DNA from: Oscillospiraceae bacterium
GTDB taxonomy: Bacteria > Bacillota > Clostridia > Oscillospirales > Ruminococcaceae
Reading direction: 5' to 3'
NCBI GenBank assembly: GCA_022793675.1
Contig: JAAWDH010000016.1
Location: 174,608-238,607, forward strand
DNA length: 64,000 nucleotides
How positions within the stretch are numbered: position 1 is the stretch's first letter; every line of letters begins with the position of its first letter. This document shows positions 11,322-20,340 of the stretch, one piece after another. Position numbers and translations under genes: made by a program. Below the pieces are notes generated by a model that worked only from the letters and a program-made list of their open reading frames with translations, had not been told where the DNA came from and did no database searches.

Positions 11322-11693
11322 TCATTCTTCATCCGCCGGGGCGGCTTCTTCCAACAGCGAAATGCAGATGCCAATCACGCCGTACTGCTTCTGCGCCTCC
11401 AGCGAATAATAACGCTCCATATCCGCGGCGTCCGCCCGCGCCAGCTCCTCCCGGCTGTAGCCACAGGACAGCAGCGGCAGGGCCGTGTAAAGCGCCTTAA
11501 AAGAATCAAAGACATACAGCTCTACAACCCTTGCCCACAAACGCTCGCCAGTCTCGCCGCTGCAAATAAAACAGATCGTATCGTCCACGGCGAGCTGCCG
11601 GCGCTTTTCATCATAAAGCCGCAATTCAATGGTTTTCGTCCCCTCCTTTATTTTGGAAAAGGACGATGGATTAAGATGCATAGTATGTTCCAT
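11322..11693 (-). CDS. ASCH domain protein
   Basis: 123 aa, the length of a single ASCH domain (a PUA-like beta barrel thought to bind RNA). The opening MHLNPSSFSKIKEGTKTIEL followed by RLYDEKRRQLAVDD is the typical ASCH signature (xxFxxIxxGxKxxEiRLxd). A role in RNA binding or nucleic-acid metabolism is inferred from the family only. It lies downstream of, and in the same direction as, the aspS group, 101 bases after the previous gene. Confidence 0.8.
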   Translation of the reverse strand: MEHTMHLNPSSFSKIKEGTKTIELRLYDEKRRQLAVDDTICFICSGETGERLWARVVELYVFDSFKALYTALPLLSCGYSREELARADAADMERYYSLEAQKQYGVIGICISLLEEAAPADEE

Positions 11694-11794
11694 TGGGTTT
11701 GTTCTCCTTTGCTAAGGCATGGCGGAAAGTTTGGATTTTATGAGGGGAAAATAATCTTTCATGTTTCTGCCCGGTTTTTGTACATACGAAGCCC

Positions 11795-12343
11795 CTAGAG
11801 CAGGTACTGATTGATGGCTGCATCGCTCCACACTTGGACTTCGATATAGCGTTCGGGGCCGCAGCGGCCGTCATCGTTCCAATCCTGCGGCAGGCCGTAT
11901 TTCTCGATAACCGATAGGATTTCCTCATAAGTATACAGGCGGTGACGGTATTCCTTGCCGTCGTTTATTGTAGGGCTGAAGGTCGGCATTGAGTCCCCAT
12001 AGGTAAAAGAGAGGGTGCGTTTATCAAACGCGCTGGCAGGCAGCCTGACAAAGGCGCTTTCTTCGTACCAGCCGCTCAGCCAGGGGCTGTGCCCAACCAC
12101 CAAGTAATGCGGGCTTTCGCGTTCGATCCGCCCTCCCTTTTGGGCAAAGGCTGTCCGCAGGATCCTTTCGCAGTTCCTGCGGTGCTCCACATACGCCGCG
12201 TCCCTCTGGGCACACTGGCTGCGGGGCCTTTGAAGCTGTATGGTTTCAAAGAGCGCTTTTGCTTCCAAAAGGGGCAGGCTCGAAAGGCTGCGAAAAGGGC
12301 CGCTCCTTTTATCGTAATAATGATAAAAGTCTATCATTTCCAT
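11795..12343 (-). CDS. Conserved hypothetical protein coupled to aspS
   Basis: 182 aa, soluble, no signal peptide. It starts MEMIDFYHYYDKRSGPF and has a conserved-looking core (HYLVVGHSPWLSGWYEESAF) and an acidic tail region (DWNDDGRCGPERYIEVQVW). I cannot assign a function. The ATG at 12343 lies two bases after the aspS stop codon, so its translation is likely coupled to aspS. A longer frame runs back into aspS but has no ribosome binding site. Confidence 0.65.
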   Translation of the reverse strand: MEMIDFYHYYDKRSGPFRSLSSLPLLEAKALFETIQLQRPRSQCAQRDAAYVEHRRNCERILRTAFAQKGGRIERESPHYLVVGHSPWLSGWYEESAFVRLPASAFDKRTLSFTYGDSMPTFSPTINDGKEYRHRLYTYEEILSVIEKYGLPQDWNDDGRCGPERYIEVQVWSDAAINQYLL

Positions 12344-12345
12344 GC

Positions 12346-14124
12346 TCAAGGCTTCTCCGTGCAGGCGATAGCCAGCTCTTCCAGCTGCATGGCGTCGATA
12401 TCCGCCGGACATCCGCTCATCAGCTCGCTGGCGTTCTGCACTTTGGGGAAGGCCAGCACGTCGCGCAGGTTCTGTGCGCCGCACAACAGCATACAGATGC
12501 GGTCAAGCCCTAGGCCCATGCCGCCGTGGGGCGGCGCGCCGAACTTGTAGGCCTCGACTAAGAAGCCAAACTTGGCCTCAATTTCCTCTGGCGTCAGCCC
12601 CAGCGCCTTGAACATCTTCTCCTGAAGCTCGGAATCGGTGATGCGGATTGAGCCGGAGCAAAGCTCCACGCCGTTAAGCACCAGGTCGTAGGCTTTAGCC
12701 CGCACCGCGCCCGGATCGCTGTCCAGATAGGGCAGGCACTCGTCCATCGGCATTGTGAAGGGATGGTGCATCGCCGCCCAGCTGCCGCTTTCTTCATCCC
12801 ACTCAAAGAAGGGGAATTCGGTAATCCAGAGATAAGCGTACCCTTCGGGGATAATGCCCATCCGCTTGGCGCAGGTCTGGCGCAGCGCCCCCAGCACCGG
12901 CAGCGTCACCGCATCCTTATCGGCCATAAACAGCGCCACATCGCCCTTTTCGCAGCCGACACTGTTAAGGATTTTGGCCAGTTCTTCCTCGCTGAAAAAT
13001 TTGGCGAACGAGCAGCTGGGTTTTTCGTCCATCCAACGAACAAAGGCCAGCCCTTTTGCGCCGATGCCCTTGGCCTGCTCAGTCAGCTTGTCAATCTCCT
13101 TGCGGGTGTAGACCGATGCGCCGTTTTTGACTATGATGCAGCGCACGCTGCCGCCCTTTTCAACTGCGTCCGTAAAAACTGCAAAGCCGCATCCCTTAAC
13201 CAGCGCCGAGACGTCCTGCAGCTCCATGCCGTAGCGGATATCCGGCTTGTCCGAGCCGTAACGTTCCATGGCGTCGCGGTAAGTCAGCCGGGGCAGCGGC
13301 GTGGGGATCTCCACCCCCATAACCTCTTTCATCAGGTATTTGACATAGCGTTCGCCCATCTCCATCACGTCTTCGGTGTCCACAAAGGACATCTCCATAT
13401 CGATCTGGGTGAACTCTGGCTGGCGGTCGGCCCGCAGGTCTTCGTCGCGGAAACAGCGCGCCAGCTGGATATAGCGGTCAAAGCCCGCCACCATCAGCAG
13501 CTGCTTATAAATCTGGGGGGACTGGGGCAGCGCATAGAACTTCCCCTTATGGATCCGGGAAGGCACGACATAGTCCCTGGCCCCTTCGGGGGTCGACTTG
13601 ATCATCATTGGGGTGTCAACCTCAATAAATCCATTGTCCGCAAAGAAATCCCGCGTCACCTTCATAATATTCGCCCGGCGCATCAGGTTCTTTTGCAGCT
13701 CCGCCCGGCGCAGGTCCAGATAGCGGTAACGCAGCCGCAGCTCCTCGTTGGTATCGGTTTCATCGGTGATATGGAAAGGCGGGGTCTGGGCTTTAGCCAG
13801 AATGCGCAGCTCGGTAACATAGACCTCGACCTCGCCGGTAGGCAGGTCAGGGTTGACGCTCTCCCGACGGCGGACGGTACCCTTGGCCATCAGCACATAC
13901 TCCGAGCGCACCTCTTTGGCCTTCGCAATCACCGCCCGGTCGCTGCTGTCGTCAAAAATCAGCTGAACAATACCGGTGCGGTCCCGCAGGTCGATAAATA
14001 CCAGTTCCCCTTTGTCCCGCTGCTTTGCCGTGAACCCTCCTACCACGATCTCCTTGCCCACATCTGCGGTCGATACCTCGCCGCAGTAGTGGGTACGCTT
14101 CAGCCCCGCCATCAGGTCTGCCAT
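12346..14124 (-). CDS. aspS: Aspartyl-tRNA synthetase
   Basis: Class II synthetase that charges tRNA-Asp, 592 aa, the bacterial type with a GAD insertion. The N-terminal OB-fold is THYCGEVSTADVGKEIVVGG through DLRDRTGIVQLIF. Motif 2 is FRDEDLRADRQPEFTQIDME and motif 3 is GMGLGLDRICMLLCG. The start at 14124 follows AAAGGGG by eight bases. A HisRS-like gene ends just upstream, the position that hisS usually takes in Firmicutes. Confidence 0.97.
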   Translation of the reverse strand: MADLMAGLKRTHYCGEVSTADVGKEIVVGGFTAKQRDKGELVFIDLRDRTGIVQLIFDDSSDRAVIAKAKEVRSEYVLMAKGTVRRRESVNPDLPTGEVEVYVTELRILAKAQTPPFHITDETDTNEELRLRYRYLDLRRAELQKNLMRRANIMKVTRDFFADNGFIEVDTPMMIKSTPEGARDYVVPSRIHKGKFYALPQSPQIYKQLLMVAGFDRYIQLARCFRDEDLRADRQPEFTQIDMEMSFVDTEDVMEMGERYVKYLMKEVMGVEIPTPLPRLTYRDAMERYGSDKPDIRYGMELQDVSALVKGCGFAVFTDAVEKGGSVRCIIVKNGASVYTRKEIDKLTEQAKGIGAKGLAFVRWMDEKPSCSFAKFFSEEELAKILNSVGCEKGDVALFMADKDAVTLPVLGALRQTCAKRMGIIPEGYAYLWITEFPFFEWDEESGSWAAMHHPFTMPMDECLPYLDSDPGAVRAKAYDLVLNGVELCSGSIRITDSELQEKMFKALGLTPEEIEAKFGFLVEAYKFGAPPHGGMGLGLDRICMLLCGAQNLRDVLAFPKVQNASELMSGCPADIDAMQLEELAIACTEKP

Positions 14125-14147
14125 GATGAAAACCCCTTTCAAAAATA

Positions 14148-15068
14148 TCAGACTGCCCCGCCGAACAACCCCTGCAGGGCCGCGGCGTCAAAACTTTCGG
14201 TAATCTGCCCCAGCTCGGCGTCGTAAAGAAGCCGGCTTAAGGTCTCGCTGTCCAGCGCGGCCAAGGTACGCTCCCCAGTGGCGGCGTTTTCAACGATGCA
14301 GCCGCCCTTTTCCATCGCCTCGCTGTTAACCAGCGTCAAATAACGCGCCCCCAGCGCCGCAGCCTGAGCCTGCTGGGCGCGGATATCCTGTTCCGGGAAG
14401 CCTGTCTCGGCAAAAAAGCCTTCGCCGCGCAGATCCGCCGCCAGCCCCATCGCCAGCAGCTCCGCTTCCTCGCCGCCCACTGCAAAATAAAAGTCGCAGG
14501 GCATCGGCCCAGGAAGTGCTGCCTGTCGGGCAGCCAGCGCCCGGCTAAGCGCGCCGGCGCTGATCCGGCAGCCGACGCCGCCCGCAAAAGCACCGCCGCT
14601 GCAGAGCGGCCCTTCAAGGCCCGGCAGCGTAATAGCAAAGCCGGCCTCGCCGCCTACAGAAACCGCAAACCCCAAATTGAGCGCCTCCAGCCGCCTTTTC
14701 AGCCCCGCCAGCCGGGCGTCTTCCGGCCCGGAAAGCGCCAGCTGGATATCCGTCAGGTCAAACCGCGCAAACAGGTCGGCCGCCATCGCCGCCAGCCCTG
14801 CCTCTGCGGCCGGTACCGGCGCGCCGTAGATGGCCGCAGCAAAAAATTCCTCCCCTTCGCCCGCCCGGCCCGCGCCGCAAAGCTTTACGGCAAACCCGCC
14901 TTCCAGGAAAAGGGCCGCTTCCTCGCCGGCGGCCGGAAAATCCGCCCCATCCGGAAGATGCGCCTCCAAAAAGCCATGCACGGCGGCAACGTCAAAAAAC
15001 TGCCGCCTTAAAAACGGAAACAGGCTCTGCTGCCGCCGCCAGTCCCTGAAAACCCCTTCCAGTGCCAT
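14148..15068 (-). CDS. Degenerate histidyl-tRNA synthetase/HisZ-like protein
   Basis: 306 aa, against about 420 for HisRS. The C-terminal 90 residues match the HisRS anticodon-binding domain (CDFYFAVGGEEAELLAMGLA, then LGARYLTLVNSEAMEKG). The middle keeps traces of the class II core (GGAFAGGVGCRISAGALSRAL at the place of the GGRYD/GLERL region). The HisRS signature RGLDYY, the motif 2 arginine block and a clear motif 3 arginine are missing, so it cannot be a working synthetase as far as I can see. It may be a HisZ-type regulatory subunit or another paralog. Start at 15068 from GGAAGG with five-base spacing. It lies 23 bases before aspS. Confidence 0.7.
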   Translation of the reverse strand: MALEGVFRDWRRQQSLFPFLRRQFFDVAAVHGFLEAHLPDGADFPAAGEEAALFLEGGFAVKLCGAGRAGEGEEFFAAAIYGAPVPAAEAGLAAMAADLFARFDLTDIQLALSGPEDARLAGLKRRLEALNLGFAVSVGGEAGFAITLPGLEGPLCSGGAFAGGVGCRISAGALSRALAARQAALPGPMPCDFYFAVGGEEAELLAMGLAADLRGEGFFAETGFPEQDIRAQQAQAAALGARYLTLVNSEAMEKGGCIVENAATGERTLAALDSETLSRLLYDAELGQITESFDAAALQGLFGGAV

Positions 15069-15185
15069 AGGCACCTTCCTTTCCGAATAAAACCTCCATG
15101 CGCATAAACGAAGCAAGCCTATCCTTACAATAAAGATAAACTTACTTCGCTGGCAAACGTTCATTATTTTGTGAAGCGCAATGGA

Positions 15186-15590
15186 TCAGTACCGCTGGCT
15201 CACGATCATCCGCCAGTCCAGATCGCCCCGTTCCAAGCCGTGAATCAGCACTTCCGCTGTCGCGATATTGGTCGCCATTGGGATATTATGGACATCGCAC
15301 AGCCGCAGCAGGTTCATTTCGTTGGCCTCCAGCGACTTGGTAGTCAGCGGGTCGCGGAAAAATAAAAGCAGGTCGATTTCGTTGCAGGCGACCAGCGAAG
15401 CGATCTGCTGATCGCCGCCCTGGGAGCCGCTTAAAAACCGCTTGATGCTAAGGCCTGTTGCCTCGCCGATCTGTTTCCCCGTCGTACCGGTCGAACAGAG
15501 GTTGTGACGGCTTAAAATCCCGCAATAAGCGATGCAGAACTGAACCATCAGCTCTTTTTTGGAGTCGTGTGCAATCAACGCGATGTTCAT
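15186..15590 (-). CDS. mgsA: Methylglyoxal synthase
   Basis: Converts dihydroxyacetone phosphate to methylglyoxal and phosphate, a glycolytic bypass that relieves sugar-phosphate stress. 134 aa, normal length. It has [10 protein letters not shown] at the N-terminus, the phosphate loop STGTTGKQI, the catalytic aspartate in GSQGGDQQI, and FFRDPLTTK. In clostridia mgsA commonly ends the mreBCD-min cluster, as it does here. Confidence 0.97.
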   Translation of the reverse strand: MNIALIAHDSKKELMVQFCIAYCGILSRHNLCSTGTTGKQIGEATGLSIKRFLSGSQGGDQQIASLVACNEIDLLLFFRDPLTTKSLEANEMNLLRLCDVHNIPMATNIATAEVLIHGLERGDLDWRMIVSQRY

Positions 15591-15710
15591 AAATGGCTTC
15601 CCCCTTAATATATTGCTCCCAGCCGGGGCGACGTCTTCCCCCTCTGGCCATATCCAAAACCGTGCAGGCCCAAAGCCCTAACGGCCCCTTTTCTTTCTTT
15701 CCGCCGGCTA

Positions 15711-16454
15711 TCAGCAGACCAGCAGCGGGACATACTCGCCCGCCATCCGCCGGACAATCGCCCCGCATACCTTAACCATGCCGCTTTCGCAGCCAACCGG
15801 CATACCGGCTGCCGCCGCCAGCTGCACGCCGCCGTCTTCTGGGACAACGCCGATCAGCTGCGACCCCACCCCGTCGATGACTTCGTCCAAATCCTTGATG
15901 GCCTGCCGCCTTATCTGGCGGCTATCCACCCGGTTGATGACCAGCCGATGACGGGAAAAGCCCGCCGCTGCAAACCGCCCCACCAGCACCCCGCCGCTCC
16001 GCACGCATACAGGGTCGGGTGTCACCACCGCCAGGAGGCTGTCCGCCGCCGCTAAGCCCGCTTCTACACTGAAGCCCAACCCAGCTGGCATATCCAGCAA
16101 GATCAGGTCAAAATAGGGGCGCAACCCGTTTATCAGCAAACGGATATCCGCCAGGGACATCCGCCCCGTAAGCGACGCCGGCGCTGCAATGACAAAGAAG
16201 CCCGGACGCCCAGGCGCCGCCAGCAGCGCGCTGCTGATGCTGCAGCGCCCCTCCAGCAGATCCCCCAGGTCATAGACCACCCGGTCCAGCCCCAGCATCA
16301 GATCCATGCCCCGCAGCCCGGCATCGAATTCCACCGCCAGCACTTGACGGCCCGCCAAGGCCGCCGCCGTGCCAAGCCCGACCGCCAGGGTTGTTTTTCC
16401 TGCGCCCCCCTTGCCGGAGGCAATCGCCGCGACATGGGCTTGATGGGCAGACAT
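15711..16454 (-). CDS. minD: MinD-like P-loop ATPase
   Basis: 247 aa, deviant Walker A KGGAGKTT at residues about 14-21, and the MinD/ParA switch region DLILLDMPAGLG. MinD places the division-inhibitor MinC at the poles. Position in the mre cluster supports MinD, but minC and minE are not next to it, and the C-terminus (AGEYVPLLVC) lacks the usual basic amphipathic membrane-binding helix. Start at 16454 follows GGGAGGG by seven bases; the ATG at 16478 is less likely. It could be a divergent family member rather than true MinD. Confidence 0.75.
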   Translation of the reverse strand: MSAHQAHVAAIASGKGGAGKTTLAVGLGTAAALAGRQVLAVEFDAGLRGMDLMLGLDRVVYDLGDLLEGRCSISSALLAAPGRPGFFVIAAPASLTGRMSLADIRLLINGLRPYFDLILLDMPAGLGFSVEAGLAAADSLLAVVTPDPVCVRSGGVLVGRFAAAGFSRHRLVINRVDSRQIRRQAIKDLDEVIDGVGSQLIGVVPEDGGVQLAAAAGMPVGCESGMVKVCGAIVRRMAGEYVPLLVC

Positions 16455-16516
16455 GGATAAACCCTCCCCGCAAATCATTTGGCAGCAAAAGGCATGGTGA
16501 CACGCATTTCATGATA

Positions 16517-16525
16517 AGTATAGCA
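16517..16525 (-). promoter_or_regulatory. Extended -10 promoter of the minD-like gene
   Basis: TGCTATACT on the minus strand, about 65 bases before the minD start. No good -35. The 191-bp gap to the PBP2 gene is otherwise AT-rich without visible features. Confidence 0.5.
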
Positions 16526-16645
16526 CATCGGCGGACAAAATTCCAGTGCCATTTATCATTTTTTCCTAATTAACAAACTCTTTTCTGTCTCTTTGGTAAT
16601 TATTACACAAAGGCATATTGTATTTTGTCGGGCCGAGGCGGTATC

Positions 16646-18697
16646 TCAGCCCATTCTGGCCATAGCTGGGTTTTTTCCCTTCCCCACCGTCTGGTAATAG
16701 GCATCCAGCACCTTGCGCACCAGCCAGCTGGCGTTCTGGCTGTTTTCCAGCATGATGCCAATGGCGATATCCGGATCGCCTACCGGGGCAAAGCCAATAG
16801 CAGCGGAATTGATAATATCCAGCGTCTGCTGGGGGGAGCCAGTTTTAATGGCCACAGGGTAATCTAGGTCCCGCAGGCTGTAGCCGGCGGCGGTGACGTT
16901 ATTTGCAGCCCCCTGCATCCCGGACACAATGGCAGCGTAATTTTCGTCGGCAATCTCAAAGGAGGAAACCACCGAAGGCTCGGTTGCCGAGATAAGCTCG
17001 CTGTCGTCATAGCTGCGGATTTCCTTGATGAGATAAGGCTGATAACGGGTGCCGCGGTTGGCCAAGGTCATGGCCTGCACCGACATCTGCAGCGGCGACA
17101 CCAATGTATCCATCTGGCCAATCGAAGCCTGTACGACGTTGCCCTGCACCCAAGCGCCGCCCAGCTGCTGGCTGCGCTCGGGGCTGGAAATGCCGCCGGT
17201 CGCCGTAGGGATCTCCAAGCCTGTTTCCGTCCCCAGCCCCATCCGGTGGGCATAATCAACAATCTTATCAATCCCCAGCCGCCTGCCTACGTCATAAAAG
17301 AAAATATTACAGGAAACCGTCAGCGCCTGGGTCACGTTGAGGTTGCGGTGGTACCCCAGACAGCCGGGGCGGAAGGTATTATTCGGGATAATATCATAAT
17401 AACGATAAATCCCGGTGCAGTTGACGGTTTCCTTCGGGGAAATAATCTCCTCCTGCAGGCCGGCGGCGGCCACGACGGTCTTAAAGGTCGAGCCAGGCCG
17501 GTAAAGCCCCTGGGTCACCCGGTTGGTCAGCGGATTATGCTCCCCCACCTTCAGCTGTTCAAAATCCTCGTAAAAGCGGTTGACATCATAGGTAGGATAA
17601 GTCACCATTGCCAGTACCGCGCCGGTCTTAGCGTCGAGCACCGAAATGGCCCCGCCCTCGACATTGCTGCCTTTCTTGGGGTCGTTAAGCCCCTTCAGGT
17701 ATTCGATATAAGCGGCCAGCTCCTCGTAGACCCGCCGCTGAAACTCGCTGTCGATCGTCAGCACCACCTTAGCCCCAGGCTGGGAGGGGGTGGTGACCGT
17801 CTCGCTTAAAATCTCGCCGTTTTTGGACTGCTCGACCGTCCTTTCCCCATCGACGCCGTGCAGGGTCTGCTCCATGATCCGCTCGATGCCGGCCTTGCCC
17901 ACCTGGTCACTCATCTTGTAGCCTTTGCCGCGGTAGCCTTCCCATCCGGTCTCAGGGTTATCGTTCCATTCCTCGGCGTAAATAGGCCCCAGATATCCCA
18001 CCACATGGGGCAGCAGCGTCCCGTCGGGATAAACCCGGATATCATTTTCAGCCACGTCCACGCCGGGGAAAAGATGGGACTTCTCTTTAATCTCCAGCAC
18101 CGTCTGCGCCGAAACATTCTCGGCAAAAACATACTGATTATTATTGACCGAAAAGTCGGAAATGACCATGCCATAGCGCACGCCGGCGATCTTCCGGGTC
18201 ACGGCGGCAGAATACCCTTCAATGGAAAAAGTTTCCTCCTGCATATAGTACATACAGTCGCTGGCCGTAGCGTAGACGTTCAGCTCCAGCTTCTTTTTGA
18301 GCGTTTCAATCTCCCGGTCGCGCCCCTCTAAAAACTGCGGGGAACCAGTGAGGGTAATCGGCAGCGGGTCATACCAAGTCTCGCCGTTGCGCTCACAGAT
18401 TTTAATCAGCTCGGCGATAATGTCGTTCTGCTGTGATTTAGGCAGGAAGGAGTAATAGAAAACGATGTTCAGCCCCGTCTCATTTTCCGCCAGCGCCGCG
18501 CCGTTGCGGTCGACGATCTCCCCGCGGGCCGCCTTCAGCGGCAGTACGCTGGTGACCGACGCCTGGGTCTGGGCATAATATTTCTCGCCATTGACCACTT
18601 GGTAGCTCATACTGACCAGCAGATAGAACACGCAGATCGCCGCCGTCATCAGCGATAAGATAATCAGCCGCATCCGTTCTTTGGGTTTCCCTGCCAT
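16646..18697 (-). CDS. mrdA: Penicillin-binding protein 2 (elongasome transpeptidase)
   Basis: Class B PBP, 683 aa, that cross-links peptidoglycan during cylindrical growth. One N-terminal membrane helix (about 10-30) is followed by the dimerisation domain (ARGEIVDRNG) and then the transpeptidase domain with active-site STFK (in RPGSTFKTV), SCN (LTVSCNIFF) and KTGS (AIKTGSPQQ) motifs. It is placed downstream of mreBCD, as in other clostridia, but a repeat element (locus B) now separates it from mreD. Confidence 0.94.
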   Translation of the reverse strand: MAGKPKERMRLIILSLMTAAICVFYLLVSMSYQVVNGEKYYAQTQASVTSVLPLKAARGEIVDRNGAALAENETGLNIVFYYSFLPKSQQNDIIAELIKICERNGETWYDPLPITLTGSPQFLEGRDREIETLKKKLELNVYATASDCMYYMQEETFSIEGYSAAVTRKIAGVRYGMVISDFSVNNNQYVFAENVSAQTVLEIKEKSHLFPGVDVAENDIRVYPDGTLLPHVVGYLGPIYAEEWNDNPETGWEGYRGKGYKMSDQVGKAGIERIMEQTLHGVDGERTVEQSKNGEILSETVTTPSQPGAKVVLTIDSEFQRRVYEELAAYIEYLKGLNDPKKGSNVEGGAISVLDAKTGAVLAMVTYPTYDVNRFYEDFEQLKVGEHNPLTNRVTQGLYRPGSTFKTVVAAAGLQEEIISPKETVNCTGIYRYYDIIPNNTFRPGCLGYHRNLNVTQALTVSCNIFFYDVGRRLGIDKIVDYAHRMGLGTETGLEIPTATGGISSPERSQQLGGAWVQGNVVQASIGQMDTLVSPLQMSVQAMTLANRGTRYQPYLIKEIRSYDDSELISATEPSVVSSFEIADENYAAIVSGMQGAANNVTAAGYSLRDLDYPVAIKTGSPQQTLDIINSAAIGFAPVGDPDIAIGIMLENSQNASWLVRKVLDAYYQTVGKGKNPAMARMG

Positions 18698-18723
18698 TTT
18701 CCCTTCCCTTTCTTAGAATATGG

Positions 18724-18926
18724 AGTACGACGGCTTTTGAAAAAGCCTTGCAAAACTTTTTATTCGCCAGGATGACTGTTTGCTTCACAGGGTTCGTTCT
18801 ACTGCGCCGATAGGTACAAGCCGACGCAGTAGAACCTGATGGCTGTTTACCCAGCGGCCCTAGCGAATAAAAGTCTTTGCAGCTTAGCTTCGCTAAGCTA
18901 GGCTTTCCTTCAGAAAGCGTCGTACC
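18724..18926. repeat. Dispersed repeat family, locus B (two units, tail to tail)
   Basis: A plus-strand unit (18724-18814) and a minus-strand unit (18822-18926) face each other, joined by a few bases. Left hairpin GGCTTT-TGAA-AAAGCC; right unit hairpin GCTTTC-TGAAG-GAAAGC. The tails pair as CTACTGCGCCG / CGACGCAGTAG. The right unit has an additional perfect hairpin, AGCTTAGC-TTC-GCTAAGCT (18881-18899), not seen in other copies. It fills the gap between mreD and PBP2. Confidence 0.85.
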
Positions 18927-18927
18927 C

Positions 18928-19455
18928 CTATGCCCTTACGGTCAAACTCAGCTTATCTGTAAGCCAGCGCACCAGATAATAAATCGGTATTGCCGGCAGT
19001 GCGGTGTAGGCCGTCTGGGCCAGCGCTTTCCAGAAATAGAGGAGCGCGCCGTCGTAACCCCAGATAAAGCTGTAAAAGAAAAAATTCCACAGCCCGCAAA
19101 GCAGGCTCACGCCCAAGCAGAGCAAAAGGAAGTTCGCCAGGTTCACGCGGATACAGTACATCGACAGAAGCGTCACGGCGGCGCAGCAGACCAGCAGCAC
19201 CATCCCGTAAAAGCCGAAAAGCTTGCCGGCGGACAGGTCCCAGAGGAAACCGGCCGCCACACCGAAGGCCGCCGACGCGCCCTCCCGCTCGAAAAAGGCC
19301 ACCGCCACCGCCAGCGGCGCCACAAACACCGGCTTGACCCCCCAAACGGCAAAAAGCCCCGGCGCGCCCTGCAGCCCGCAAAGCAGCAGCAAAAGCAGCA
19401 GGTATATCCCCCATTTCAAAACGGCGCGGGCGTTTTTCCCAAACTCAACTTTCAC
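18928..19455 (-). CDS. mreD: Rod shape-determining protein MreD
   Basis: Integral membrane protein of the elongasome, 175 aa, with about six hydrophobic helices. Sequence is poorly conserved, but length, topology and the position directly after mreC (4-base overlap, ATGA type) make the call safe. Its 3' end abuts repeat locus B at two bases. Confidence 0.85.
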   Translation of the reverse strand: MKVEFGKNARAVLKWGIYLLLLLLLCGLQGAPGLFAVWGVKPVFVAPLAVAVAFFEREGASAAFGVAAGFLWDLSAGKLFGFYGMVLLVCCAAVTLLSMYCIRVNLANFLLLCLGVSLLCGLWNFFFYSFIWGYDGALLYFWKALAQTAYTALPAIPIYYLVRWLTDKLSLTVRA

Positions 19456-20315
19456 GGCTCCACCCCGTCTTTCCCGCTCTGTTTGCCCAGGAAGCCAGTG
19501 ATGACAAAAACGTGCTTGACGCTGCCGATGTCCGCCGCCGGCTTGATTTCAGCGGTTTTGGTAATGCCTGACTCCGAAAGGCTGACCTTCTCCACCGTCC
19601 CAATCACCAGCCCATGCGGGTAATAGCCGCTGGTACCCGCCGTCACCACCAGGCCCCCAACCGCCATTTCGGTGTCCTTGGGCAGCAGTTCCATCCGTGT
19701 CCGCCCCTTTTCAGCCAGCTCAATCGTGCCGGTGATATTGCCCGACTCTTTGCTGGTAATTTCCAGCGCGCCGACGTTAGTTTCTGGGCTGAGGATGGTG
19801 GTCACCCGGGCATAGGTCGGCCCCACAGACGAGATATACCCCACCAGCCCGTCGCCGGTCACCACCGGATCCCAGACCGATATGCCGTAGACCGTCCCGC
19901 GATCAATGGTAAAAGAACCAAACTGGCTTGATGGGTCGCGGCCGATAACGCCAGCATCCTGGAACTGCAGGTCGGGGCTTAGCTTTTTCAGATCGAGGAT
20001 TTCCCGCAGGCGCTCGTTCTCGGTGACCGCCTCGGAATAATCCACTAGCTGGCGGCGGAGCTCGGCCACTTCCGCTTTCAGCTGCTGGTTTTCGTCATAA
20101 TTTTTGCGGGCGTCGAAAAATACCGAAAAAAAGTCAGTAAAACCATCAGAGACCACGGCTGAAAGTTTCTGGAAAGGCGTCAGCACATAGGAAAACACCC
20201 GCTCCGGCAAGGTCGCAAGGCCGCCGGTGCTGGCAGCATAAATCAAAATCCCGGTGATGACGGCCAGCGCGGCCATCAGCAGCTTAAAGCGCAGGCTGTT
20301 GAAAAAATCCCTCAC
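19452..20315 (-). CDS. mreC: Rod shape-determining protein MreC
   Basis: Bitopic elongasome scaffold, 287 aa. An N-terminal membrane helix (about 10-28), a coiled coil (about 65-105, NYDENQQLKAEVAELRRQL) and the beta-rich MreC domain (VIGRDPSSQFGSFTIDRG, then DGLVGYISSVGPTYARV) follow in the usual order. It overlaps mreD by four bases, so the two are coupled. Confidence 0.94.
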   Translation of the reverse strand: MRDFFNSLRFKLLMAALAVITGILIYAASTGGLATLPERVFSYVLTPFQKLSAVVSDGFTDFFSVFFDARKNYDENQQLKAEVAELRRQLVDYSEAVTENERLREILDLKKLSPDLQFQDAGVIGRDPSSQFGSFTIDRGTVYGISVWDPVVTGDGLVGYISSVGPTYARVTTILSPETNVGALEITSKESGNITGTIELAEKGRTRMELLPKDTEMAVGGLVVTAGTSGYYPHGLVIGTVEKVSLSESGITKTAEIKPAADIGSVKHVFVITGFLGKQSGKDGVEP

Positions 20316-20340
20316 GCCGGCCTCCCCTTTCCCTTATCCC

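Noticed and set aside
12763..14226. 487-codon open frame on the plus strand
   Set aside because: Antisense to aspS; its residues reflect the codon bias of the real gene and no family is recognisable.
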